From positions 372,001 to 436,000 of the forward strand of contig JASGKG010000001.1 in assembly GCA_047600805.1 (NCBI GenBank): 64,000 nucleotides of DNA. The letters run 5' to 3'. The notes beneath the pieces are model-generated. The model ran no database searches. It had not been told where the DNA came from and worked only from the letters and a program-made list of their open reading frames with translations. Shown here one piece after another: positions 1 to 8,275 of this stretch. This DNA comes from JADKHC01 sp047600805 (GTDB lineage: Bacteria > Verrucomicrobiota > Verrucomicrobiia > Opitutales > Opitutaceae). Both the position numbers and the translations under genes were made by a program. Within the stretch, counting starts at the first letter, position 1. Every line of letters starts with the position of its first letter.

Positions 1-651
1 CGTGACCGTCATTTCCTCATCCACCGACTTGAACCACATGGCACGGCCGCGCATGCGGACGGTGATTTTGTCCAGCAGCGAAGGGCGCTCAGCGGTCGGC
101 AGGCTGTAAGTCATCACGGTCTTCGCTTCGTTCACCTTTACCGCGAACATGGGCGAAAACGGTTCCAGCGAGGCGACTTCGACGCGTTCGATGGTGCCTG
201 TAGGTTTGTGAAGCGTAAATGTCGCCGCCATGTGCGAGGCGCTCTGGTCGGATTTGTCGCCGGGCCTGAGCCGAAATCTGTAATTGGCGCGTTCGCCATC
301 TTCGCTCAAGAGCTCGTAGGAGTTTGTATCGATTTGGTCCTTCACGTTGGGAGCGGTTTTACCGGTGGTTCGGCGGCTGAGACGCTCGCGGTATTCCTGC
401 AGTTCGGCTTCGGTCGGGGCCGCGCCATTCTTTTTGAGGAGTGTCCAGCGATTGAACTCCGGCTTGGAGGGATCGAAATGTTCGACCTGGGTCTTGCCGC
501 CAGATTCCGAAGTTTGCACGAAGGACCAATGTGCCGCGCCTTCGGCTCGGAAGGTTTTCAGCGCGTCGTCCAGTTCGGGCGGCATCTTCGCCGCAAAGAG
601 CGAGGAGAGCGACGTGAGTACAACCAGCAAGAAGAACGATGGCTTGAGCAT
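1..651 (-). CDS. Secreted hypothetical protein, C-terminus cut off
   Basis: An open frame runs from an ATG at 651 to the left edge of the window (217 codons, no stop), so the C-terminus is missing. The first 20 or so residues (MLKPSFFLLVVLTSLSSLFA, then AK) look like a Sec signal peptide, so the protein is probably periplasmic or secreted. The rest is a mixed charged and hydrophobic soluble sequence with no motif I recognise. It is transcribed away from the TonB-like gene at 806, across a 154-bp divergent intergenic region. The function is unknown. The frame is supported by its uninterrupted length, the signal peptide and codon use like its neighbours. Confidence 0.7.
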   Translation of the reverse strand, partial: MLKPSFFLLVVLTSLSSLFAAKMPPELDDALKTFRAEGAAHWSFVQTSESGGKTQVEHFDPSKPEFNRWTLLKKNGAAPTEAELQEYRERLSRRTTGKTAPNVKDQIDTNSYELLSEDGERANYRFRLRPGDKSDQSASHMAATFTLHKPTGTIERVEVASLEPFSPMFAVKVNEAKTVMTYSLPTAERPSLLDKITVRMRGRAMWFKSVDEEMTVT

Positions 652-805
652 TGCAGTAAAGAAGGCGGGACAATGAGGGAATTTCAATCCGTGGTTTTGT
701 GCTCACCGACGAGGGTGCGGAAGATTCTGCGAAAATTTGTTGGTTTTTAATAATAAAGGCCGCGCTCGAGCGTTTCCTTTTTGAACCCCAACCAAAGGAA
801 ATATC

Positions 806-1468
806 ATGAACAGCACATACCTCGTTCCCGCTGCGATCGCCCTTACCTTTCATGCGGCTCTGTTTTTGAGCTCAGGCGGGCCCAGAAATATTTTTGAAAA
901 TGGCACGGCGGTGAAACCACCTGTGGATGAAGGCGGCGATATAATTATTTTAACTCCCGACCCAGAGCCGGCCACTCTTCCGTCGGAGGGTGGAGACTGC
1001 GGTGGCGTGGAGTCCGAGGCCCCCGTTGGTTTCCTGGACTTGCCCCGCCCTGCAGACGTGGGGCCAATTGGAATAGAGGTCGATCGGAAACCTGTAAATA
1101 TAGGTAAAGGTACGAAATTGCCTACGGGACCGATTGGCTTTGGGAAAGGGCCTGGCAAAGGCTCTGGAGGTGCCACGCTGGTCGGAATCGAAATGCTGGA
1201 CGATACGCCGCATACGCGCTTTCAGACGGCCCCTGTGTATCCAAGTGCAATGAAAGTTGCAGGAATATCGGGGACGGTCTGGGTGGAGTTCGTGGTGGAT
1301 GAAGGAGGCCGTGTACACAACGTGCGGGTCGTGAAGTCGACCCATGCGGCTTTCGAAGAACCCACCGTCGCAGCGGTCTCCAAATGGCGGTTTGAGTCAG
1401 GTAAGCGCCACGGCATTCCAGTACGGTTTCGCATGAGCGTACCGGTGGTGTTTAGCCTAACTGAGTAG
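806..1468 (+). CDS. TonB C-terminal domain protein
   Basis: The 220-residue protein has a hydrophobic N-terminus that could anchor it in the inner membrane (about residues 3-22). A proline- and glycine-rich spacer follows (about 25-125), then a TonB C-terminal domain (about 130-220). The domain shows the usual signs: PVYPSAM, then G-x-V-WVEFVVDEGG, and a late KWRFESGK. TonB proteins carry proton-motive energy from ExbB/ExbD to outer-membrane transporters. No exbB or exbD is adjacent, and the N-terminus lacks a clear SxxxH motif, so it may be a TonB-like structural protein instead. An AAAGGAAA ribosome site lies about 7 bases before the ATG. Confidence 0.85.
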   Translation: MNSTYLVPAAIALTFHAALFLSSGGPRNIFENGTAVKPPVDEGGDIIILTPDPEPATLPSEGGDCGGVESEAPVGFLDLPRPADVGPIGIEVDRKPVNIGKGTKLPTGPIGFGKGPGKGSGGATLVGIEMLDDTPHTRFQTAPVYPSAMKVAGISGTVWVEFVVDEGGRVHNVRVVKSTHAAFEEPTVAAVSKWRFESGKRHGIPVRFRMSVPVVFSLTE

Positions 1469-1555
1469 AGCGCAATAAAACGAAGCTAGGTAGGGAAGGC
1501 CCGTGCGGCGTTTAGCCCGCGGGCTTTCTTTTGCTAGGAATGCGGTCGCGCACAC

Positions 1556-2548
1556 CTATTCCGCCGCGGCGAGCTTTTCCGGGGTGATCCCGGTTCGGCT
1601 CGCCACCGTTGCGAGCACCTTGGGAACATAGAGCTGGGTTTCCACGGACAGCGCAGGAACGATCTCGGCAAAGGTTTTGGCTTTGCGTGCGGTGAGCGCC
1701 CGGCTGACGCGGCCCTCGCCGGCGTTGTAGGCGGCGAGGGCCAGTGGCCAGTCACCGAATTTTGAATACAGACGCTTGAGCAGGCGCGCAGCGGCGTCGG
1801 CGCTCTTTTTCGGATCGGTCCGTTCGTCGGGAAGCATCACGCTCAAGCCAAGCTCTTTGGCGGTTTCCGGCATGAGTTGAAAAAGCCCACGGGCTCCTGC
1901 CGGGCTGCGCGCCGCGGGATTAAAGGTGGATTCCACCTCGGCTAACCAAGCCAACTCGCCAGGAGAGCCGGCCGATGCGAATTGCGCGACAAGGAGAGGA
2001 ATCAATTTCTCCGCGTTCGCCGGGATCGCTTTGGCGCTGATCCGTTGGAACCAAAGATTGTATTGAGGAATGTCCGCGCGGGGCGTGGGTGGCTTCGGCT
2101 GATCCGGGCGCGGTGGTGTTGGCGGCTGCGAAAGCTGTTTGGCCATCGAGATGAGATCGAGGCGTTCCTCAAGCCAGTTCGCGTAATCTTCATACTCGGG
2201 AAATGCTCGCAACGCTGTGAGAGCGGCTCGGGCCTGCGGCTCGAACGCAGCGAGATCGCCAAACGAATCTCCGTCGAGCGCTTTCTGAAGCTTTGCGGCG
2301 AAAGCGTCCCATTGTTCCTTCGACGGAAATTCGAAGTATTCTTTGACCTCGGGCGGTGCGTATTCGTCGAAGAGCGATTTTCCCAGGTCGAAGAGGGAGT
2401 CGGGCGTTGCCGTGGCAGCGGGTTTGTCGGAGCGGGAGGCTTCCGATTTGGCGGAGGACGATGGTTCAGCGGAGGAACTTGTCGTAGGCGTCGACTGAGC
2501 GCAAGCGAGCGAAGCGAAGAGAGCAAAAAAAGAAGCACGCAAAAGCAT
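1556..2548 (-). CDS. Lytic murein transglycosylase (SLT domain)
   Basis: This 330-residue protein starts with a signal peptide ending near ACAQS. A low-complexity Ser/Thr/Pro segment and a helical region follow, and the C-terminal half is a lysozyme-like SLT domain. The catalytic glutamate is in AEVESTFNP, followed by the family motifs GARGLFQLMPETA and ALAAYNAGEGRV. These enzymes cut the MurNAc-GlcNAc bond of peptidoglycan and leave a 1,6-anhydro end, acting in the periplasm. It is transcribed alone and lies downstream of typA, separated from it by a clear terminator. Confidence 0.92.
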   Translation of the reverse strand: MLLRASFFALFASLACAQSTPTTSSSAEPSSSAKSEASRSDKPAATATPDSLFDLGKSLFDEYAPPEVKEYFEFPSKEQWDAFAAKLQKALDGDSFGDLAAFEPQARAALTALRAFPEYEDYANWLEERLDLISMAKQLSQPPTPPRPDQPKPPTPRADIPQYNLWFQRISAKAIPANAEKLIPLLVAQFASAGSPGELAWLAEVESTFNPAARSPAGARGLFQLMPETAKELGLSVMLPDERTDPKKSADAAARLLKRLYSKFGDWPLALAAYNAGEGRVSRALTARKAKTFAEIVPALSVETQLYVPKVLATVASRTGITPEKLAAAE

Positions 2549-2602
2549 CCGGCGTTGGACCGCATTTTTGTGCGGAAGTGCGTCGCGATGTCCGGCGACT
2601 AA

Positions 2603-2629
2603 AAAGCCCGCGTGGTCGACGCGGGCTTT
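2603..2629 (-). terminator. Rho-independent terminator after typA
   Basis: A perfect 10-base stem (AAAGCCCGCG paired with CGCGGGCTTT) with a 7-base loop lies 25 bases past the typA stop. Read on the minus strand it is followed by TTTTTAG, giving a good intrinsic terminator. Confidence 0.85.
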
Positions 2630-2654
2630 GATGAATCAAAAGGTAGACAGGAGA

Positions 2655-4481
2655 TTACTCGGCCGATTTGGCGGCGCGGGCGAATTTACGGCGTTCGACT
2701 TCGGCGAGGATGCGTTTGCGGAGACGCAAGTTCTTCGGCGTGACTTCGAGGAACTCGTCGGAGGCGATGTACTCGATCGAGCGCTCGAGCGAGAGTTTCA
2801 CCGCCGGCGTGAGGCCGGTGGCGACACCTTCACCCTGCGAACGGAAGTTGGTGAGCTTCTTTTCGCGGACGGCGTTGACCGGGATGTCTTCGTTACGCGG
2901 GTTTTCACCGACGATCATGCCCTCGTAAACGCGTTCGCCGGGGCTGACGAAGAGCTTGCCGCGCTCTTGGCACATGACCAAGGCGTAGGCAGTCGTTTCG
3001 CCGGCTTCGGTGGCGATAAGGGTGCCGGTAATGCGGGTAAGGACTTCGCCGGCGTACGGGCCGTATTCCTTAAAGAGATGGCTGAGCACGCCGCGGCCGC
3101 TGGTGGCGTTCACGACGTCGATTTCCATGCCGATGAGACCGCGCGTGGTGATCGTCGCCTCGATCATGGTCGAGTGGGCCAGCTTTTCCAAATTCGTCAA
3201 TTGGCCCTTGCGGTTGGCTAGGTTCTGCATGATGCCGCCGACGCACTCGTCGGGCACTTCGATCCAGACTGTTTCGTAAGGTTCGAGGCGTTCGCCGTTG
3301 GGGCCGCGCTTTTCGATGACGGTTGGACGGGAAACAAGAAGCTCAAAACCTTCGCGACGCATCGTTTCGACGAGGACCGCGATCTGCATGGCGCCACGGG
3401 CGCGAACGTTGAAAACGCCGGCTTTGTCAGTGTCTTCGACGTTGATCGAGACGTTCGTTTTGATTTCCCGGAAAAGGCGTTCGCGCAGCTGGCGGGAAGT
3501 GACGAGCTTGCCTTCGGTGCCGACGAGCGGGCCGTCGTTCACGCAAATCTGCATTTCCAGCGTGGGCGGATCGATCTGCTGGAAGGGCAGGGCCTTGGCA
3601 TCTTCGCTGGCGGCGATGGTGTCGCCGATATCGATATCCTCGAAACCCGCGAGGCCGACGATGTGGCCGGCGTCCGCGAGTTCAGAGCCGACGGTACCGA
3701 GGCCGGAGTATTCGAAGACTTGTGTGATTTTCGCGCGGATGCGTTTCTGGTCGCTGTGGCGGATGACGAAGACCGGGTCGCCGAGACGAGCCTTACCGCC
3801 AAGAACCTTGCCGATGGCGATACGCCCAACGTAGTCGCTCCAATCGATGTTGGAGACGAGCATGTGGAAAGGTTGGTTCGGACGGGCAAAAGGAGGCGGA
3901 ACGTGATCGAGAATGACCTGGAACAGCGGAGCCATGTTCTTCTTCTCGTCCGTGAGCTTGCGCATCATGTAGCCGTCGCGGCCGGAACCGTAGACGACGG
4001 GAGCGTCGAACTGCTCCTCCGTGGCGTTGAGCTCCATCAAAAGTTCGAGGACCTTTTCGTACATCTTGGCGGGCTCGGCGTTGTCGCGGTCGATCTTGTT
4101 GATGACGATCACGACCTTCAGGCCGTGCGCGAGCGCTTTGCGGAGCACGAAACGGGTTTGGGCCTGGGGACCGTCGTAGGCGTCGACCACGAGAAGAACG
4201 CCGTCGACCATGCGCAGCGCGCGTTCGACCTCGCCGCCGAAGTCGGCGTGTCCGGGAGTGTCGACGATGTTGATGATCTTGTCCTGCCAGTGGACGGACG
4301 TGTTCTTCGCTTTAATCGTGATGCCTTTTTCGCGCTCGAGATCCATGGAGTCCATGGCGCGTTCGGCGACCTGTTGGTTGGCGCGGAAGACACCGCCTTC
4401 TTTGAGAAGCTGGTCAACCAAGGTGGTTTTACCGTGGTCGACGTGTGCGATAATGGCGATGTTACGGATGTTCTGGTTCAT
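2655..4481 (-). CDS. typA: GTP-binding protein TypA/BipA
   Basis: This 608-residue translational GTPase has the usual length for TypA (about 600-610). The G1 loop is AHVDHGKTT (near residue 12), G2 is EREKGITI, G3 is DTPGHADFGGEVERAL and G4 is NKID. EF-G-like domains II, III and V and the TypA-specific C-terminal domain follow. The family binds the ribosome, helps assemble the 50S subunit and supports growth at low temperature and under stress. I chose the ATG at 4481, which gives MNQNIRNIAIIAHVDHGK and matches family N-termini; a frame-open extension to 4541 is not needed. Confidence 0.97.
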   Translation of the reverse strand: MNQNIRNIAIIAHVDHGKTTLVDQLLKEGGVFRANQQVAERAMDSMDLEREKGITIKAKNTSVHWQDKIINIVDTPGHADFGGEVERALRMVDGVLLVVDAYDGPQAQTRFVLRKALAHGLKVVIVINKIDRDNAEPAKMYEKVLELLMELNATEEQFDAPVVYGSGRDGYMMRKLTDEKKNMAPLFQVILDHVPPPFARPNQPFHMLVSNIDWSDYVGRIAIGKVLGGKARLGDPVFVIRHSDQKRIRAKITQVFEYSGLGTVGSELADAGHIVGLAGFEDIDIGDTIAASEDAKALPFQQIDPPTLEMQICVNDGPLVGTEGKLVTSRQLRERLFREIKTNVSINVEDTDKAGVFNVRARGAMQIAVLVETMRREGFELLVSRPTVIEKRGPNGERLEPYETVWIEVPDECVGGIMQNLANRKGQLTNLEKLAHSTMIEATITTRGLIGMEIDVVNATSGRGVLSHLFKEYGPYAGEVLTRITGTLIATEAGETTAYALVMCQERGKLFVSPGERVYEGMIVGENPRNEDIPVNAVREKKLTNFRSQGEGVATGLTPAVKLSLERSIEYIASDEFLEVTPKNLRLRKRILAEVERRKFARAAKSAE

Positions 4482-4595
4482 AGCGCTGACGATCGTTCTG
4501 TTCTGAGAAAAGGTGGGAACGTGCGCGTCATACATCCTCATGGCAAGGCGGAAGGCGAAGTATAGATGATAAGTGGTTGTTGCAAACAGGGAAAT

Positions 4596-4628
4596 AAAAA
4601 AGCCCGGCTACCCTAGAGCAGCCGGGCT
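4596..4628 (-). terminator. Terminator of the outer-membrane protein gene
   Basis: The stem AGCCGGGCT / AGCCCGGCT (4620-4628 with 4601-4609) has a 10-base loop. On the minus strand it is followed by a run of T (the A run at 4595-4600). It lies 16 bases after the stop of the gene ending at 4644. Confidence 0.85.
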
Positions 4629-4643
4629 GTGATCAAAATTGGC

Positions 4644-5342
4644 TCAAAAAGTGGCAAATACGCTGATGGTCCACTCGGTCGGCCGCACTTTTTCCTTCGG
4701 GTGAAACGGTCCCGATTTCACTTCCACGCGCGAATCGTCGAAGCCGAGCTCCACGCCGACTGAAACGTAGCGGGTCTCGAGGAAGTTGGCACCCACTGCG
4801 CCGATCGCGCCCGGTCGTCCGGCGTTCAGATGGTCGCCGCCGGAGATCGGGTAGGCGATACCCGCGCGCACGTACGGGCTGAGAATATCGTTCTTCGGAA
4901 AATAATAACGGACGTCGGCGTAGATGGGGACGATGTAACTCGTTTCGTAGTCGTCGTAGTAATAATACCCGCCGTGGTAATAATAGCCGTCATAGTAGTA
5001 GCCATCGTAGTAATAGTAACCCCGCGGATGGTTGGTGCGGACGCGAATGTACTGGCTGGGCCCGATGCCAGCGCCGAACCCGAAACCGTTTTCGAGTTTT
5101 GCATACGCGCTTAAGCGCAGCCCGAGGGGAAACGAGCCATCGTCCTCGAAACCGTAGTTTTTCTTGAGCTGGTCGATGACGTTGTTCACGCCCGAGGCAT
5201 AGGTGAGCCCGGCTTCGATGTGGAATTCTGTCTTGCTGCCGGCCGGCGACGGGATGATTCCGGACCCAGCATGTGAAACAACGGGCAAGCTTAGGCACGC
5301 CAACACGGCGCCCAAGCGGAGGCTGAATTTAAGCGAGTTCAT
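4644..5342 (-). CDS. Outer-membrane beta-barrel-like protein with tyrosine-rich repeat
   Basis: The 232-residue protein begins with a signal peptide (cleavage near SHA-GSG). After that come alternating hydrophobic strands ending in an aromatic C-terminus (SVFATF), typical of a small outer-membrane barrel. The middle contains four or five copies of a YYYDG/YYYHG unit (DNA about 4938-5022), probably a surface loop or a tyrosine-rich insertion. It resembles porin-family or OmpA-like barrels only in general form; I cannot name the family. I preferred the ATG at 5342 because it begins the signal peptide. The gene is monocistronic, with its own terminator. Confidence 0.75.
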   Translation of the reverse strand: MNSLKFSLRLGAVLACLSLPVVSHAGSGIIPSPAGSKTEFHIEAGLTYASGVNNVIDQLKKNYGFEDDGSFPLGLRLSAYAKLENGFGFGAGIGPSQYIRVRTNHPRGYYYYDGYYYDGYYYHGGYYYYDDYETSYIVPIYADVRYYFPKNDILSPYVRAGIAYPISGGDHLNAGRPGAIGAVGANFLETRYVSVGVELGFDDSRVEVKSGPFHPKEKVRPTEWTISVFATF

Positions 5343-5514
5343 AGTTTGTCGTGATGAGATGGAGTGACGAGACCGCTGGAGTCGGGCCAGGGTTCTCAAC
5401 TCTTGAGACATGCGACAGACCCAAGGATAATCCTCGCGTTCCTCCCGGCCAGTTAAAATGAGGACCTCTGCCCGGTCTCCGGCGAAGAGCGATGCTGCTT
5501 TGCCATCGCGTCCC

Positions 5515-5580
5515 TCGAAGTTTCCTTGAAGCTTCCTCGGAGATACTTCGGAGCTACCATAGAGCTACTACGAACCTAAA
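5515..5580. repeat. Tandem array of 11-bp units
   Basis: Five clear units and one weak unit lie end to end: TCGAAGTTTCC, TTGAAGCTTCC, TCGGAGATACT, TCGGAGCTACC, ATAGAGCTACT, then ACGAACCTAAA. The consensus is roughly TCGRAGCTACC. An 11-bp period places each unit on the same face of the helix, as in arrays bound by a protein, but chance expansion is also possible. It lies about 170 bp upstream of the outer-membrane protein gene. Confidence 0.6.
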
Positions 5581-5636
5581 TCGAACGGGCCAATGGCTGT
5601 GTCGCCGGCTCTGCCTGACATCCTCCCGACGCCCTT

Positions 5637-5658
5637 TGTCATCTATTAAACGACAAAC
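5637..5658. repeat. 22-bp dyad motif, copy 1
   Basis: This sequence (TTTGTC, 11-base spacer, GACAAA) matches 19 of 22 bases of the motif at 49465-49486. Both copies are intergenic and both are followed closely by CTTCC. Only one arm is visible here, whereas the distant copy is part of a longer palindrome. Confidence 0.55.
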
Positions 5659-5700
5659 CCTTCCGAGGCTCGGGCGACCTCTGGGCTCAGAAAACAATAA

Positions 5701-5728
5701 GGCCCGCAGAACCGAAGTCCTGCGGGCC
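5701..5728. repeat. GC-rich hairpin
   Basis: GGCCCGCAG (5701-5709) pairs perfectly with CTGCGGGCC (5720-5728) around a 10-base loop. There is no strong T run on either side, only AAATTT on the right and ATTG on the left. It could be a weak terminator or part of the structured region that follows. Confidence 0.5.
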
Positions 5729-5889
5729 AAATTTGGGGTTGGAGCTCGCCACGCTCTCTTTCCCATGTACTTGCGTTGGGCGCCTCGCTTTCGCGGGCCG
5801 CAAGCTCCCCGACGCCACTCTTCGCGGCAAGCGAAGGTTTCGGTCTCATGGCGGGACCGCAACGGCCGTTTCCGGCTGATGTTTATCGA

Positions 5890-6600
5890 GTGAGGCCTCT
5901 ATGCCCGGTTCGGAGACTCTCTGCCGAGAGCCGCGCGCCGGACAGGGTGCTGACACGCCTGCAATGGTTACTTTCGCGTCGGCACCGTTTCCACAGGGAC
6001 GGCTACAGCTTTTGGCCGTACGTTGGCCCCGCGGGACGGGTCTGACCTCTTATCTCTCAGGCTGCTTTTTCGTTTTGCAGTTGGGTGACGTGGTTTTTCA
6101 CGCCGCCCCAATCAGGAACGTTTACGAGCTTTGCCAGGCTCGCTCATTCCCCGCGACATCGTTTCGGTTGCGCGCCCTGATCTTGCGTGAGACCGGGCCT
6201 TTTGGCGGGGTGGACCCGCCGGGAAACGCTGTCGCGTGCTGGTGCTTACCGTAGCAGCCATAACCCTCTGGGTGACGGTATCAGTGTGGAGATCGAAACG
6301 GTCTCCAGACCTGACTCGGCTCGCACGCGGTTTCTTAATTCGCGGCTCGCCGCTCAGCTCCTGATTCGTGTTTGTGACTGGTGCGGGCACGACCCCGACC
6401 AGAGGAGCTGGTGATATATGCCTTTACGCGGCGATCGCTCGCCTGCGGAGGAGAAGGCCGAACCAGCTTCGACCACCTTTTCCCCGGTTGCCCGGGATTA
6501 TCCCAGTCGTGCTCTCAGCGGGTTTTTCAGGACCTCTGCGCTGCGACTGTTCTATCAAGGAACGGGGAAGAGTATCCATGATTTGCCTCTGAAAAGGAAG
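5890..6600. ncRNA. Possible large structured RNA (unassigned)
   Basis: The stretch is dense in short perfect helices. CTCTC-TGCC-GAGAG lies near 5917-5930, and GGCGGG pairs with CCCGCC near 6204-6220. GGAGATCG-AAA-CGGTCTCC at 6288-6306 forms eight pairs including one G-U. CAGCTCCT (6355-6362) pairs with AGGAGCTG (6403-6410) and encloses a CTGGT/ACCAG hairpin. I see no conserved signature of tmRNA, RNase P RNA, 6S RNA or a group II intron on either strand. Small overlapping open frames exist but do not look like proteins. The call is only a hypothesis from helix density. Confidence 0.25.
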
Positions 6601-6626
6601 GATTTCTTCCTCACAAGTTGTTCACC

Positions 6627-6679
6627 AGCAAGCCAAAGTGGGCAACCTGTGGGCAAGCGGTGAATAACTTTGGCTTGCT
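6627..6679. repeat. Long inverted repeat
   Basis: AGCAAGCCAAAG (6627-6638) is the exact reverse complement of CTTTGGCTTGCT (6668-6679). Between them are two direct copies of GTGGGCAA. A second, interlocking inverted repeat (GTTGTTCACC with GGTGAATAAC) shares the same space. On the plus strand the right arm is followed by TCTCC, so it is not a typical terminator. Confidence 0.6.
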
Positions 6680-6784
6680 TCTCCAATGGCGAGAACGAAC
6701 TCGTGCTGCGCCCTCCAACCGAAACTCATTAAAAGATATAAAACGAAACAACGCTGGATCGAAGCAGGCTGTTCGGGATTAAAC

Positions 6785-7005
6785 CGTTTGCGGATCTTTG
6801 CGATCTTGGTGTTAACGAGGTTCGGATCGGATTTGAACACGAAGGCCGTGAAGAAACGCAAAGGGGTCGAGCTTGGTTTTTTCCTCAGACTTGGAGCACA
6901 GAGTGCACGAGAGGATGCACAGAGATCGCGGAGCATGTGGATTGTTTCGGACTCCGTGGCCTCCGTGAACGCCTCGAGTGCCCTCTGTGTAAAATTCCGA
7001 TCTGC
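6785..7005. repeat. Two palindromic interspersed repeats
   Basis: The first pair of imperfect arms has the style TTTGCGATCTTGGTGTTAAC ... AACACGAAGGCCGTGAAG. The second pair reads CACAGAGTGCACGAGAGG ... CCTCGAGTGCCCTCTGTG. These are the 'cacagag / ctccgtg' and 'tttgcg / cgcaaag' types of degenerate palindrome that I know as intergenic repeats in environmental Gram-negative genomes. They are not coding. Confidence 0.6.
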
Positions 7006-7044
7006 CACAGGATCTGGGGTGGAGTGATTGTCCCATCCGAAACT

Positions 7045-7545
7045 TTTCGTACCGACACCGCGACCTTGAGTGCCAACGCCGACACTTTTTTCACCGGCGC
7101 CGAGACTTTGCGTACGAACGCCGACGCTTCGCATGCGACTGCCGACACTTTGAGCGCCATCTTTCTCACTCAGAGTGCGAACGCCGACACTTTGAGTACC
7201 AAACTCGGCACTTTAACTGGCAACGTTGTCACTCGAAGTGCCGCGTTTGCTACGCGGAGTGCCGACGTCGCTACTCCAAGTGTCGAACGTGGCACTCGGA
7301 GTGAGAAACGTCGTGGTTTTTGTGCCAAAGTGGGCACTCAAAGTGGCGACGTTGCTACTCAAAGTGTCGAACGCGGCACTCCGACCGAGCAAGTTTCCAC
7401 TCAGAGTGTCGGCGTTGGGACTTCGAGTGCCACCATTGCTACTCAGAGCGCCGCATTTGGTACTCAAAGTGGCAGATTTGCTATCCCGAGTGCCAATTTT
7501 GGTATTCGACGTGGCAATTTGAGCGGTCCGAGCGGCGATTGCGCG
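7045..7545. repeat. Degenerate 21-bp tandem repeat array
   Basis: About 24 head-to-tail units of 21 bp can be followed. Each carries a small dyad of the form CACTC-n-AAGTG followed by CCGACGTT-like sequence, for example ACTCAAAGTGTCGAACGCGG. Because 21 is a multiple of three, every frame stays open and translates to a heptad repeat: GTQSGDV ATQSVER on the plus strand, and a similar Ser/Thr-rich repeat on the minus. Openness in several frames argues that the DNA, not a protein, is what repeats. It ends about 190 bp before the toxin gene at 7736. Confidence 0.8.
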
Positions 7546-7735
7546 ACTTCTGGGGTGCTGTGGAGCCAGAAGGTTCAGCGGCCGCTAAACCGAGATCCCT
7601 GCCAATAAAAACCAGAACCCTCAGGAGCGAGTTAAGTTGATTTGGTTGTAGCCGGGGCGCTGATCCCGGTATGAGAGTCTGTCAGTGGCAACAAATGCGC
7701 TTGCCCCCTAAATCCTAACAAGCCGGCATCGACGT

Positions 7736-8275
7736 ATGACGAACCAATTGGTCGTAGGAGGAAAGACCGCTCGGGAAATATATCTGGAGCGTGGTTTAGT
7801 TCACTCGCTTTTTTATGATCAAGCGCCGACGGATTTGTTCAGGTTCTCTGAGACTGGAGGGCGGTTTGGTCACCGGCATCAGATGTGGCCTGTGCTGGAA
7901 GAGTATCCGATATCCGAAACACGCACGCGCTCGGCTGATGTCGACCGGCGGAAGATTAATGGCATCCCCTATATATTCCCTGGCTTTCGGAAAGGACTGT
8001 CTCTCTCCGATGGTCCAATTGACTTTGGTAAATCCGGGGACAATTACGTCGTACCGGTCAACAGTCCTGTCCCTGGTGGGTTGGTTCTGAGCAAGGATAA
8101 GGCGAACAGAATATCCGGTCACACGCACTACTCGCTGATGCCCGCACAGGTGATGCAGGAGGAACACTTTCTTTTCCTGTTGAGGCGGTTCGCTTCTTTT
8201 GCAGTTCCCTTTGCTTTGTGGAAAGTGTGGTATCCGGACCGCGCTGCAAAATTCGATAAAATCGCACAATCATGA
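7736..8275 (+). CDS. Tse2-like toxin (ADP-ribosyltransferase fold)
   Basis: The 179-residue protein resembles Pseudomonas Tse2, a cytoplasm-acting type VI effector with an ADP-ribosyltransferase-like fold. The match, from memory of that family, is clearest late in the protein. GDNYVVPVNSPVP aligns with the Tse2 GDFVIPDGTDIP segment, and HTHYSLMPAQVM with its THYTIMPAKPM. The early segment LFRFSETGGRFG and a following P-G-V/I-P region also fit. The length is close to Tse2 (158). Its TGA overlaps the ATG of the next gene, which resembles the Tse2 immunity protein. No VgrG, PAAR or other secretion genes are visible, so it may be a chromosomal toxin-antitoxin module rather than an injected effector. 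Confidence 0.7.
   Translation: MTNQLVVGGKTAREIYLERGLVHSLFYDQAPTDLFRFSETGGRFGHRHQMWPVLEEYPISETRTRSADVDRRKINGIPYIFPGFRKGLSLSDGPIDFGKSGDNYVVPVNSPVPGGLVLSKDKANRISGHTHYSLMPAQVMQEEHFLFLLRRFASFAVPFALWKVWYPDRAAKFDKIAQS

Larger units (their letters stand above)
5343..7735. other. 2.4-kb region without convincing genes
   Basis: No frame here has a recognisable protein, and the open frames overlap each other on both strands. In order it holds an 11-bp tandem array (5515-5580), one copy of a 22-bp motif seen again at 49465 (5637-5658), a GC-rich hairpin (5701-5728) and a hairpin-rich stretch (5890-6600). These are followed by a long inverted repeat (6627-6679), two palindromic interspersed repeats (6785-7005) and a degenerate 21-bp tandem array (7045-7545). 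The last 190 bases before 7736 show nothing clear beyond space for a promoter. Confidence 0.7.

Noticed and set aside
5901..6390. Overlapping frames of 117 and 92 residues on opposite strands
   Set aside because: Neither shows a domain, a signal or reasonable composition, and both lie in the hairpin-rich region.
6618..6667. Three DnaA-box-like 9-mers (TTGTTCACC, TTGCCCACA, TTATTCACC) suggesting a replication origin
   Set aside because: They have one to two mismatches each, they fall within inverted repeats that explain them, and no dnaA, dnaN or other origin gene is near.
7045..7545. CRISPR array
   Set aside because: Units are contiguous and degenerate, with no unique spacers and no cas genes.
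6937..7608. A 223-residue plus-strand frame with heptad repeats
   Set aside because: It is a by-product of the 21-bp tandem array; frames on both strands are open and repeat equally, so nothing favours this frame as a gene.
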